Assembly (NCBI GenBank): GCA_021818865.1
Contig: JAKASX010000014.1
Coordinates: 1-51,877, forward strand
Direction of reading: 5' to 3'
DNA from: Acidobacteriota bacterium
GTDB taxonomy: Bacteria > Acidobacteriota > Terriglobia > Acidiferrales > UBA7541
DNA length: 51,877 nucleotides
Below the pieces are notes generated by a model. The model was not told where the DNA came from. It saw only the letters and a program-made list of their open reading frames with translations, and did not search any database. This document shows, in pieces, positions 8,419-16,020 of the stretch (within the stretch, counting starts at the first letter, position 1; each line of letters begins with the position of its first letter). The translations under genes were made by a program, and so were the position numbers.

Positions 8419-8703
8419 ATGGCAGTGAAAGTGATGATTCCCACCCCGCTCCGGCCGTACGCGGGCCGTCAGGCGAGCGTTAGCGTGGAAGCCCAAACGG
8501 TCGGCGAGGCGCTCGATGCGCTCACCGGCCAGTTCGCCGATTTGCGCCGCCATCTCTACGCCGATGGCGGACGGTTACGCAGCTTTGTGAACGTCTACCT
8601 GAACCAGGAAGACGTCCGTAACTTGCAAAAAGATCAAACTCCGCTTCGCGACGGCGATACGATCTCGATCGTTCCTTCGATCGCCGGCGGGCGATCCTGC
8701 TAG
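8419..8703 (+). CDS. cysO: CysO-like sulfur-carrier protein with C-terminal RSC tail
   Basis: This 94-residue ubiquitin-fold sulfur carrier belongs to the ThiS/MoaD family. Features shared with Mycobacterium CysO are IPTPLRPYAG near the start, FVNVYLNQEDVR at 56-67 and DGDTISIVPSIAGG at 78-91. A functional carrier must end in a free GG, but here G90-G91 is followed by R92-S93-C94 before the TAG stop. So the gene product appears to be a pro-form that needs proteolysis before adenylation. GAGGAGA precedes ATG 8419. It lies 65 bases after the JAMM gene and 11 bases before moeZ, within one operon. Confidence 0.92.
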   Translation: MAVKVMIPTPLRPYAGRQASVSVEAQTVGEALDALTGQFADLRRHLYADGGRLRSFVNVYLNQEDVRNLQKDQTPLRDGDTISIVPSIAGGRSC

Positions 8704-8714
8704 GAGAAATTCAC

Positions 8715-9905
8715 ATGCCTGAAACGATCGAAAAAACAAAACACGCTGCTCCCGCCGCACCCGTATCGCTTTCCAAAGAGGAAGTTCTGCGCTACAGCCG
8801 GCATTTGATCATGCCCGAAGTAGGCATGGAAGGTCAGCTGAAGCTGAAGCAGGCCAAAGTGCTGCTCGTGGGCTCGGGCGGGCTTGGCGCGCCGCTCGCG
8901 CTCTACCTCGCCGCCGCCGGCGTCGGCAGGCTGGGCCTGGTGGATTTCGACCGCGTGGATTTCACGAATTTGCAGCGCCAGGTGCTTTTTGGCACCTCCG
9001 ACGTCGGCAAACCGAAGCTCGAAGCCGCCAAGCGCCGCTTGCAGGATTTGAACCCGGAAATTCAGATCGACGCCTTCGAAACCAAACTGACCAGCGAAAA
9101 CGCTCTCGATCTCCTGCGCCCCTACGACATCGTCGTGGACGGCACCGACAATTTTCCCACTCGCTACCTGGTGAACGATGCGGCTGTTCTGCTTGGCAAG
9201 CCAAACGTCTACGGCTCGATTTTCCGCTTCGAGGGTCAGTTGAGCGTTTTCGGCCTCGCCGACGGCCCTTGCTATCGCTGCCTCTATCCCGAGCCCCCTC
9301 CGCCGGGTCTCGTGCCGTCGTGCGCCGAGGGCGGCGTGCTCGGCGTGCTGCCGGGAATCGTCGGTTCGCTGCAGGCGATGGAAGTTCTGAAGCTGATCCT
9401 CGGCAACGGCGACCCGATGGCCGGCCGCTTGCTCCTCTTCGATGCGCTCGAAATGACGTTTCGCGAGCTGCGCTTGCGCAAAAATCCCGATTGCCCCCTC
9501 TGCGGCTCGAATCGTACGATTCACCAGCTCATCGACTATTACGAATTCTGCGGCGTGCGCGGCGAAGAAGCGCCTCCGCCATCGGTCGAGGTCCCCCAGA
9601 TGGGTCCGCGCGAACTGGCCGAACGTCTGAAGCGCGGCGAAAACATCTTCGTGCTCGACGTACGCGAGCCGCACGAATATCAGATTTGTAATCTGGGCGG
9701 CATCCTGATTCCGCTCGGCGATCTGCCGCGCCGCGTCCAGGAAATCGATTCCGCCGCGCCGGTGGTGGTCCATTGCCGCAGCGGCGCGCGATCGGCACAG
9801 GCCGTGGATTTTCTGCGCAAAGCGGGATTCCGCCGCGTGTGGAACCTGCGCGGTGGTATTCTAGCGTGGTCGGATGAAGTGGATTCTTCCGTCCCGAAAT
9901 ACTAA
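8715..9905 (+). CDS. moeZ: MoeZ-like adenylyltransferase/sulfurtransferase
   Basis: This two-domain enzyme of 396 residues activates a carrier-protein C-terminus with ATP and converts it to a thiocarboxylate. The E1-like MoeB/ThiF domain (about 23-270) has the nucleotide loop GSGGLGAP at 53-60, D145 in DGTDN, four zinc cysteines (C186, C189, C260, C263) and the candidate acyl-transfer cysteine C203 in PSCAEGG. The rhodanese domain (about 297-396) has its persulfide cysteine C354 in VVHCRSGARS. The RBS overlaps the cysO stop (TAGGAG). Position and order assign it to CysO; a side role in molybdopterin synthesis is possible. Confidence 0.93.
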   Translation: MPETIEKTKHAAPAAPVSLSKEEVLRYSRHLIMPEVGMEGQLKLKQAKVLLVGSGGLGAPLALYLAAAGVGRLGLVDFDRVDFTNLQRQVLFGTSDVGKPKLEAAKRRLQDLNPEIQIDAFETKLTSENALDLLRPYDIVVDGTDNFPTRYLVNDAAVLLGKPNVYGSIFRFEGQLSVFGLADGPCYRCLYPEPPPPGLVPSCAEGGVLGVLPGIVGSLQAMEVLKLILGNGDPMAGRLLLFDALEMTFRELRLRKNPDCPLCGSNRTIHQLIDYYEFCGVRGEEAPPPSVEVPQMGPRELAERLKRGENIFVLDVREPHEYQICNLGGILIPLGDLPRRVQEIDSAAPVVVHCRSGARSAQAVDFLRKAGFRRVWNLRGGILAWSDEVDSSVPKY

Positions 9906-9950
9906 CGGCATCCTGGCCGCAATCCGCGATTTCAAACGAGGGGGGAGAAC

Positions 9951-10175
9951 ATGGCAGCGACCCGCATCACGGTCCGTCCGAACGGACCTTACCGCGTCGA
10001 AGGCGAAATCGAGCTGGTGGACGGGCAGGGCAAACCGTTTGGTCTAGGGGGACGAACGGCGATTTCCCTGTGCCGTTGCGGCCATTCGAACAACAAGCCG
10101 TTTTGCGACGGCAGCCACGCGAAAGCCGGTTTCCAGAGCACCGTCGAAGCGCGGGATTTGCCGCCTCAGTCCTGA
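9951..10175 (+). CDS. CDGSH iron-sulfur domain protein
   Basis: This small protein of 74 residues has the full CDGSH pattern C-x-C-x2-S-x3-P-x-C-D-G-S-H (CRCGHSNNKPFCDGSH). It ligates a 2Fe-2S cluster with three cysteines and one histidine, as in the mitoNEET superfamily. Bacterial members are linked to redox or iron-sulfur handling. GAGGGGGGAGAAC precedes the ATG. It lies 45 bases after moeZ on the same strand and may belong to the same transcript, which would fit sulfur metabolism. Confidence 0.9.
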   Translation: MAATRITVRPNGPYRVEGEIELVDGQGKPFGLGGRTAISLCRCGHSNNKPFCDGSHAKAGFQSTVEARDLPPQS

Positions 10176-10260
10176 TTCCGCGTCACCGCAGCCGACGCCC
10201 GGAAGAAATTGAAGAATACGATGGACCGGGATCGCGCATTGTTCGCGCCGGGCCTTTCGG

Positions 10261-10566
10261 CTACTGCACGAAACCCACGTTGGGAGCCGGGCCGGCCGCC
10301 GGCGGTTCGGGAATTGGGCCGAATTGCGCCTCGTACCGGCTGATATTCTCCCCCAGCGCCCGCATCAGCCGTTTCGCGTGGGCCGGGCTGACGATGATGC
10401 TCGATACCAGCTTGCCCTGCGGCACGTTCGGAAACAGATAAATAAAATTCAGCGTGAACTCCTCGCCGGTGTGATGAATCATCGCGAGGTTCGCGTACTG
10501 CCCGAGCATTTCCTTTTCGTCCGCCTTGATCTGCAATTGCGGCTGCTGCGCCTGGGGTTCGCTCAT
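10261..10566 (-). CDS. DUF3467 family protein
   Basis: This is a 101-residue protein. The core YANLAMIHHTGEEFTLNFIYLFP, followed by GKLVSSIIVSPAHAKRLMRALGENISRYE, matches the layout of the DUF3467 family, small soluble proteins of unknown function. The tail is rich in proline. GGAGGACGACG lies directly ahead of ATG 10566. The gene is convergent with the CDGSH gene. The family call is from memory of the pattern; no function is known. Confidence 0.82.
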   Translation of the reverse strand: MSEPQAQQPQLQIKADEKEMLGQYANLAMIHHTGEEFTLNFIYLFPNVPQGKLVSSIIVSPAHAKRLMRALGENISRYEAQFGPIPEPPAAGPAPNVGFVQ

Positions 10567-10772
10567 CGTCGTCCTCCGCGTTTCAGGCTAGCACGTTTTT
10601 TGCGCGAACCCGAACGAAGCGTTCGCGCGGCGCCGGCCTTTCCCGGTGCCGCAGTGGTTCCGGTCTTTGTCCGTTTTTATTAAGCGGCGTTCACTCTTTT
10701 CGTTTATCATAATTAACTCGCTCCGATTCGGCCCTCCTCCCGGCCGATCTTCGCAATCTTGCGAGCGCGGCC

Positions 10773-12140
10773 ATGAATTTCAGACCCGCACAACGCGAAC
10801 TGGCTCCGCCCGGCGCACTCGGCGCTCCGCCCGCCGAACTCACGCACGAAGACCTCGATCGCGCCGCCGACCGCCTGCGGGTGAAGCGCGCGCGCGCCGC
10901 GAAGCGCCTGCGGCCGCTCTGGCTGCTGTGGCTGTTCGTCGGGCCGGGCGTGCTGGTTTTCCTCGGCGAAAACGACGCGCCGAGCATGCTTTCCTATGCC
11001 ACTACCGGCGCGCGTTACGGCATCGGTTTCTTCCTGCCCATCATCGTCGTTCCCTTCGCCATGGCGTTCGTCATTCAGGAAATGACGATGCGGCTGGGTG
11101 CGGTGACGCATCGCGGCCACGCCGAGCTGATTTTCGACCGGTTCGGAAAATTCTGGGGCGGGTTTGCCATGGCCGATCTGGTGCTGGGTAATTTCCTCAC
11201 GTTGGCGACGGAGTTCGTTGGCGTGCGCGCCGGCGCCAGCTATTTCGGCATTCGGCCCGCCATTGCGGTCGGTTTCGCGCTGCTGGTGGTTTTCGCCGCG
11301 ATGCTCACCGGCCGCTACTGGACCTGGGAACGACTCGCTCTCGGCTTGGCAGCGTTCAATCTCCTGTTCATTCCCGTGGCGCTCCTGGCGCATCCGCCCT
11401 GGCACGCGGTGGGCCGCGCGCTGTTCACCTGGTCGCCGCTGCCGCACGGCCGCGCGCTCGATATTTTGGTGCTGATCATGTCCGATCTCGGCGCCACGGT
11501 GACGCCCTGGATGGTTTTTTTTCAGCAAAGCGCCGTGGTCGATAAGGGTGAACAGCCGCGCGACATCACCATCGGCCGCGTCGATACGATGATGGGCATG
11601 GGCCTGGCAGCCGTTTGCGGCCTCGCCGCGGCTCTGGCGGCCACGCCGCTTTTCCTTCATGGCATGAGTGCGGCCGCCTTTGAGCGGGGCGAATTCGCCC
11701 AGGCGCTTCGGCCGTGGATTGGAAACGTCGGCGCGACGCTCTTCGCGCTCGGCCTCATCGAGGCCGGGCTGCTCGCCGCCATCACGATTTCCGCCTCTTC
11801 CGCCTACGCCTTTGGCGAAGTGCTCGGCGTCGGCCACAGCCTCAACTGGCCGGTGCGCAAAGCGGCGCCGTTTTATCTGGTGCTGATGGGATCGGCCGCG
11901 CTGGCAGCCGGCTTGGTGCTCATTCCGCACGTGCCGCTCGTGGCGATCGCGCTGGTGGTCAACGTTCTCGCCACGCTCGAAATGCCGCCGGTGCTGGTTT
12001 TCCTGCTGATGCTGGTGAATGACCGCGAATTGATGGGAGACCAGGTAAACGATTCCGGCGCCAATTTCGCGGCTATCGCCGTGGTTGTGATTCTGGTGCT
12101 GTGCGGACTGGCTTACGCGGGGGCCATGCTGACAAGTTGA
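10773..12140 (+). CDS. NRAMP-like membrane transporter, atypical metal site
   Basis: This integral membrane protein of 455 residues has about 11 helices after a 50-residue basic N-terminus. The first helix holds GPGVLVFLGENDAPS where classical NRAMP proteins have the DPGN metal-binding turn. Helix 6 reads GATVTPWMVFFQQSAVVDKG where they have a Met-Pro-His signature. The selectivity methionine is therefore absent. This suggests a divergent NRAMP branch that may not carry manganese or iron; magnesium-transporting relatives also lack that methionine. ATG 10773 has only a weak Shine-Dalgarno sequence. Fold assignment is good; the substrate is open. Confidence 0.8.
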   Translation: MNFRPAQRELAPPGALGAPPAELTHEDLDRAADRLRVKRARAAKRLRPLWLLWLFVGPGVLVFLGENDAPSMLSYATTGARYGIGFFLPIIVVPFAMAFVIQEMTMRLGAVTHRGHAELIFDRFGKFWGGFAMADLVLGNFLTLATEFVGVRAGASYFGIRPAIAVGFALLVVFAAMLTGRYWTWERLALGLAAFNLLFIPVALLAHPPWHAVGRALFTWSPLPHGRALDILVLIMSDLGATVTPWMVFFQQSAVVDKGEQPRDITIGRVDTMMGMGLAAVCGLAAALAATPLFLHGMSAAAFERGEFAQALRPWIGNVGATLFALGLIEAGLLAAITISASSAYAFGEVLGVGHSLNWPVRKAAPFYLVLMGSAALAAGLVLIPHVPLVAIALVVNVLATLEMPPVLVFLLMLVNDRELMGDQVNDSGANFAAIAVVVILVLCGLAYAGAMLTS

Positions 12141-12166
12141 TTCGCAGGGAACAGGGAGATTCGCGC

Positions 12167-12439
12167 ATGATGCCGGAAGAAAAAAACGAGCCGCAAAAAA
12201 AAGCCGCTCCGGAACCTTTGGGCGCTACGCCAAAGGGCCGCGAGGAACTCGAGCTGCGGCCCGAACTGGCGGCTGAACTCCTCGAACCGGACCAGGTCGT
12301 TGCAGCCAAGCGAGTGCGTTTCGGCCGTAGACCGCTCAAGCCGTGGGAGCGGGCCCTGCTGTGGGCGCTGCGGGTCTACGTGGTGGCAATGCAGATTATC
12401 GTGGTGCTGGCGGTGATCCGAGCGCTGCGTGGAACCTGA
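12167..12439 (+). CDS. small single-pass membrane protein, unknown
   Basis: This 90-residue protein has a charged N-terminal half (MPEEKNEPQKK and a run of Glu/Leu) and one C-terminal transmembrane helix at about residues 67-85 (ALRVYVVAMQIIVVLAVI). GGGAGA precedes the double ATG at 12167. It follows the NRAMP-like gene by 26 bases and is probably co-transcribed with it. I recognise no family; an accessory role to the transporter is only a positional guess. Confidence 0.6.
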   Translation: MMPEEKNEPQKKAAPEPLGATPKGREELELRPELAAELLEPDQVVAAKRVRFGRRPLKPWERALLWALRVYVVAMQIIVVLAVIRALRGT

Positions 12440-12475
12440 CACTTCCGCTCCCGCCGACCCCCTCCCGCCAGAATC

Positions 12476-12506
12476 CGTAGGGGCCACCCATGGATCGCCC
12501 CGCCTA
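12476..12506. repeat. palindromic REP-like element
   Basis: An imperfect palindrome centred on CATG: GGGGCCACC at 12480-12488 and ATCGCCCC at 12494-12501, enclosed by outer CGTAG and CCTAC. It sits between the convergent 12167 and peroxiredoxin genes. It may act as a repeated intergenic element or a bidirectional terminator; copy number cannot be judged from this window. Confidence 0.45.
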
Positions 12507-12536
12507 CGGGCTGGCCCCGAGAATTTCCCGGGCGGC

Positions 12537-12995
12537 TTAGTCCAAGCCGACGAGCGCCTTTTCCACTTCGGCGATATCGGGAAGCTGCAGAATTTCGTAT
12601 TGCTTGAACCATGCGAGCTTGCCCTGCTTGTCCACGATGGCGATTGCGCGGCCGGTGATGCCCTTGTCGGCGAGATAGACGCCGAATTTGTCGGCGACGG
12701 CGCCGCGCGGATGAAAATCGGCCAGCAGCGGATAGCTCACGCCCATCTTGTCCGCCCAAGCCTTGTGCGACCACACGCTGTCCACGCTGAGCCCGAGGAT
12801 CTGCGCGTTCAGGCTCTCGAATTTCTTCATGTCGTTCACGAAGCAGGCGTGCTCGTTCGTGCACACCGGGCTCCAGTCGAGCGGATAGAAAACGATCACC
12901 ACGTTTTTCCCGCGATAATCGGACAGCTTCACATCCTTCTGCGATTGATCCTTCAGCGTGAAATCCGGCGCGGTTTGACCGACGGCAAGGCTCAT
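12537..12995 (-). CDS. peroxiredoxin (AhpC/TSA, AhpE-like)
   Basis: This thiol peroxidase of 152 residues has the peroxidatic cysteine C45 in YPLDWSPVCTNE, the classic Prx active-site loop. Another cysteine (C51) lies nearby, and no obvious C-terminal resolving cysteine is present, which suggests the 1-Cys or AhpE-like type. The thioredoxin-fold core reads APDFTLKDQ ... NVVIVFYPLDWSP ... AIAIVDKQGK. CAGGAGGCACGCTC ahead of ATG 12995 fixes the start. It would reduce hydrogen peroxide or organic hydroperoxides in the cytosol. Confidence 0.93.
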   Translation of the reverse strand: MSLAVGQTAPDFTLKDQSQKDVKLSDYRGKNVVIVFYPLDWSPVCTNEHACFVNDMKKFESLNAQILGLSVDSVWSHKAWADKMGVSYPLLADFHPRGAVADKFGVYLADKGITGRAIAIVDKQGKLAWFKQYEILQLPDIAEVEKALVGLD

Positions 12996-13149
12996 GAGCG
13001 TGCCTCCTGATGGCGATTTGCGTTGCGAAAAATCCGGTGGCACGCCTATGCTACCGCACGCTGCGCGGCGCACCAAACCCTGGCACGCCATTCGCTCTTG
13101 CTTCGAGCTTGGCCGCCGGGGTATGCTCGGCCCGCGAGGGGGAACACTC

Positions 13150-13707
13150 ATGAAACGAAATTCCGTAGTTTTCGCATTCGCCATCCTACTTTTGGGCATG
13201 ACGCCGCTGGCCGCGCGCGCGCAGCAGAATCCGGTGACCGACGCGATGCGGCAGATGGTGAAGCAACATGCGAAGTGGTTGATTGCCGGCGCCGAGGAAT
13301 ATCCCGCCAACAAGCTGAACTTCCGGCCCACTCCGCAACAATGGACGTTCGGGCATTTGATGTTTCACATCGCCAACGCCAACGAGTTCTTCTGCTCGCG
13401 GCTCAGCGGGGAAAAGGCGCCCGCGCTCGGGCACATAACGCCGCAGAGCTCGAAGGCTGTGCTGCTTGCGGCGATGAAAAAATCCTTCAACTTCTGCGAA
13501 CAATCGCTGGCCAGCGTGAAGGACAGCGATATGGGCCAGATGGTGAGCTTCTTCGGCGGGCGCAAGATGACCAAGGGTGCGGTGGTGATCGCCATGGCCA
13601 ACGACTTTGCCGATCACTACGCGCAGGAAGCCGTCTACCTGCGCCTCAACGGTCTTCTGCCACCGACCGCCATGCCGCACCGCGGCATGCCCATGAAGAA
13701 GAAGTAA
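13150..13707 (+). CDS. exported DinB-family protein
   Basis: This 185-residue protein has a signal peptide (MKRNSVVFAFAILLLGMTPLAARA, cleavage before QQNP) followed by a DinB-like four-helix domain. Putative metal-site histidines lie in TFGHLMFHIANANEF and NDFADHYAQEAVYLR. It is a distant exported counterpart of the cytosolic DinB protein at 5757. CGAGGGGG precedes ATG 13150. Such secreted DinB proteins are frequent in Acidobacteria; their activity is unknown. Confidence 0.82.
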   Translation: MKRNSVVFAFAILLLGMTPLAARAQQNPVTDAMRQMVKQHAKWLIAGAEEYPANKLNFRPTPQQWTFGHLMFHIANANEFFCSRLSGEKAPALGHITPQSSKAVLLAAMKKSFNFCEQSLASVKDSDMGQMVSFFGGRKMTKGAVVIAMANDFADHYAQEAVYLRLNGLLPPTAMPHRGMPMKKK

Positions 13708-13735
13708 GCGGAGTTCCTCCTGAAGAGCAAGCGGA

Positions 13736-13806
13736 GCGAGGCGCAAAGCCTGCGGCAAGCCCTGCGCTTGGCGCCTCGCGCCGCAAATGAGCCGGTTTGC
13801 CGGCTC
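13736..13806. terminator. two hairpins between convergent genes
   Basis: GCGAGGCGC (13736-13744) pairs with GCGCCTCGC (13771-13779), a perfect 9-bp stem over a 26-base loop. GAGCCGG (13789-13795) pairs with CCGGCTC (13800-13806), a perfect 7-bp stem with loop TTTG. They lie between the convergent DinB and pckG stops. There is no U tract, so a bidirectional Rho-independent role is plausible but not certain. Confidence 0.5.
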
Positions 13807-13809
13807 GGG

Positions 13810-15564
13810 TTAGGCGACGCTTGAGGAATGAAGTTGCTTGGCGATCCGGTCGGTTTCCTCGTGCAGTTCGCGCGGCAGTTCGGCGCCGAATTTTTCGAAG
13901 AACGCCTTCACCAGGTCGAGTTCCGCCGCCCAATCCGACGGATCCACTCGCAGCAGTCCTTCCACCGATTCGCGTGACATCTTGAGGCCGTCCAGCGTGA
14001 GCGAACTGGCGCTCGGCACCAGGCCGATTGGCGTTTCGCGCGCTTCGGCCGAACCGTCCATGCGATCGAGCATCCATTTCAGCACGCGAACGTTTTCGCC
14101 GAAGCCCGGCCAGAGGAAGCGGCCGGAATCGTCGCGCCGGAACCAATTCACGTGGAAAATGCGCGGCGGGTGGGTGAGCCGGCGTCCCATTTCCAGCCAG
14201 TAGCCGAAATAATCGGCCATGTTGTAGCCGCAGAAGGGCAGCATCGCCATCGGATCGCGCCGCAATACGCCGACGTCTCCGGTCGCCGCGGCCGTCGTTT
14301 CCGAAGCGAGCGTTGCCGCGGCGTAAACGCCATGCTGCCAACCGGTCGCTTCGTAAACCAGCGGCTCGAGCCTCGCGCGCCGTCCGCCAAAGATGAAGGC
14401 GGAGATCGGCACGCCGGCCGGGTCTTCCCAGCGCGGGGAAATCGAGGGCGATTGGCGCGCGGGAACGGTGTAGCGCGAGTTGGGATGCGCCGCGGGACCG
14501 TTTGCCGGCGACCACGGCTTGCCCTTCCAATCGGTCAGGTTTTCCGGCGGGACCTCGGTCAATCCCTCCCACCAGGGTTCGCCGTTCGCGGTCAGCGCCA
14601 CGTTGGTGAAAATCGTGTTCTGGTGCAGCGCTTCCATCACGTTGGTGTTCGTCCGCGTGTTCGTTCCGGGCGCCACGCCGAAAAATCCGGCTTCCGGATT
14701 GACGGCGTACAGGTAGCCGTCGGGTCCGGGATGCAGCCAGGCGATGTCGTCACCGACGGTCCAGACGCGATAGCCTTCTTCCTCGAGCGCGGAAACCATC
14801 ATCGCCAGATTTGTTTTTCCGCACGCGCTCGGAAACGCTGCCGCCATGTAGGTGACGCGTCCGTCGGGACCCTCGAGGCCCAATATCAGCATGTGCTCGG
14901 CCATCCAGCCCTGCTGCCGAGCCATCCAGCTCGCGATGCGCAGCGCGAAGCATTTCTTGCCCAGCAGCGCGTTTCCGCCGTAGCCCGAGCCGACGCTCCA
15001 GATCAGTTTTTCCTCGGGAAAATGCAGGATGAACCGGCGCTCGGGATCGAGATCGCCAATCGAATGGAGGCCAGGCACGAATTCGTCCGAGCGGCCCAGC
15101 CGGTCGAGCGCCACGCGGCCGACGCGCGTCATGATGCCCATGCTGGCGGCGACGTACGCGCTATCGGTCACTTCCACGCCCACGCGCGCATAGGGCGATT
15201 CGGCCGGGCCCATCACGTAGGGCACCACGTACATCTTGCGGCCCTTCATCGCGCCATCGAGGAGCGGCCGCACCTTGTCTTTCGCTTCTTCCGGCGCCAT
15301 CCAGTTGTTTGTGGGACCCGCATCGCGGCGATTGCGCGTGCAGATGAAAGTGACTTGCTCGGTGCGGGCAACGTCGCGAGTATCGCTGCGGTGCAGATAG
15401 CAACGCGGATACGTGCGTTCGTTCAGTCGAAATGAACTGCCATCCTGGAGCATCTCCCCGATCAGCCGTTCGTGCTCGGCGGCGGAGCCATCGCACCAGT
15501 CAATCTTCTCAGGTCGCGTCAGCGAGGCGACCTCGTCAACCCATGCTTCGAGTGGAGTCGGCAC
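13810..15564 (-). CDS. pckG: phosphoenolpyruvate carboxykinase (GTP)
   Basis: This 584-residue enzyme converts oxaloacetate and GTP to phosphoenolpyruvate, GDP and CO2 at the entry to gluconeogenesis. The GTP-type signature AAAFPSACGKTNLAMM (P-loop-like, residues 244-252), FGVAPGTNTRTNTN and FGGRRA are all present, and the length fits the family (about 600). The start chosen is GTG 15564, because GGGAGG lies four bases upstream on the coding strand. The longer frame upstream has no ribosome-binding site. It runs alone on the minus strand. A gluconeogenic enzyme fits an organism that also carries the beta-oxidation genes at 18-32 kb. Confidence 0.96.
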   Translation of the reverse strand: MPTPLEAWVDEVASLTRPEKIDWCDGSAAEHERLIGEMLQDGSSFRLNERTYPRCYLHRSDTRDVARTEQVTFICTRNRRDAGPTNNWMAPEEAKDKVRPLLDGAMKGRKMYVVPYVMGPAESPYARVGVEVTDSAYVAASMGIMTRVGRVALDRLGRSDEFVPGLHSIGDLDPERRFILHFPEEKLIWSVGSGYGGNALLGKKCFALRIASWMARQQGWMAEHMLILGLEGPDGRVTYMAAAFPSACGKTNLAMMVSALEEEGYRVWTVGDDIAWLHPGPDGYLYAVNPEAGFFGVAPGTNTRTNTNVMEALHQNTIFTNVALTANGEPWWEGLTEVPPENLTDWKGKPWSPANGPAAHPNSRYTVPARQSPSISPRWEDPAGVPISAFIFGGRRARLEPLVYEATGWQHGVYAAATLASETTAAATGDVGVLRRDPMAMLPFCGYNMADYFGYWLEMGRRLTHPPRIFHVNWFRRDDSGRFLWPGFGENVRVLKWMLDRMDGSAEARETPIGLVPSASSLTLDGLKMSRESVEGLLRVDPSDWAAELDLVKAFFEKFGAELPRELHEETDRIAKQLHSSSVA

Positions 15565-15694
15565 AAAACCTCCCGGTTGGTGGAAAGGCCACGGCAGCGT
15601 TTGCTGGCGATTTCCTGCGTGCGTCCGCAAAAAAAGTCTAGTCCGCGAAAGAGCGAAATGCAAGGCAAGCGCGCCGGGATGTTGCGACCACCGC

Positions 15695-15703
15695 TGCTAT
15701 AAT
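15695..15703 (+). promoter_or_regulatory. extended -10 promoter
   Basis: TG at 15695-15696, one base, then TATAAT at 15698-15703 form a consensus extended -10. No good -35 is seen. It lies 20 bases ahead of GTG 15724, which would give a short leader with GAGGTG as ribosome-binding site. Confidence 0.5.
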
Positions 15704-15723
15704 GCGCGCTGCGAGGTGAATTC

Positions 15724-16020
15724 GTGTACGCGCGCCGGCTGGAGATCGAAATCGTCGTCGCGGGCGAGCGCCGTCCCTGCCCGCTCGATTGGCTCGATGA
15801 GTTCGCGATGCGCAACTTCACCGGGTCGGCTGAATTCGACGACACGCTGCCCGTCGCCGATGGCCAGCTCGAAGCCGGTTTCCGCGTTCAGCCCGAGCGC
15901 CTGGCCGAAGCGCTCGCCGCATGGTTCAATCGCCGCGGAAAAGGTGCAGGTCAGCCGGTAAGCGTCGAGATTCGCGAAATTCCCCGTTCGTCGCCGGTCG
16001 GCGAAAGCGGCGCGGGCTAA
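15724..16020 (+). CDS. hypothetical protein
   Basis: This 98-residue soluble protein of unknown function starts at GTG 15724 behind GCGAGGTG and an extended -10 promoter. It has an alternating hydrophobic start (LEIEIVVAGERRPCPLDWLDEF), then PERLAEALAAWFNRRG and a beta-like end. I know no family. Its stop overlaps the stop of the convergent patatin gene by three bases (16017-16020). Coding potential is supported by the start signals and codon bias. Confidence 0.65.
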   Translation: MYARRLEIEIVVAGERRPCPLDWLDEFAMRNFTGSAEFDDTLPVADGQLEAGFRVQPERLAEALAAWFNRRGKGAGQPVSVEIREIPRSSPVGESGAG

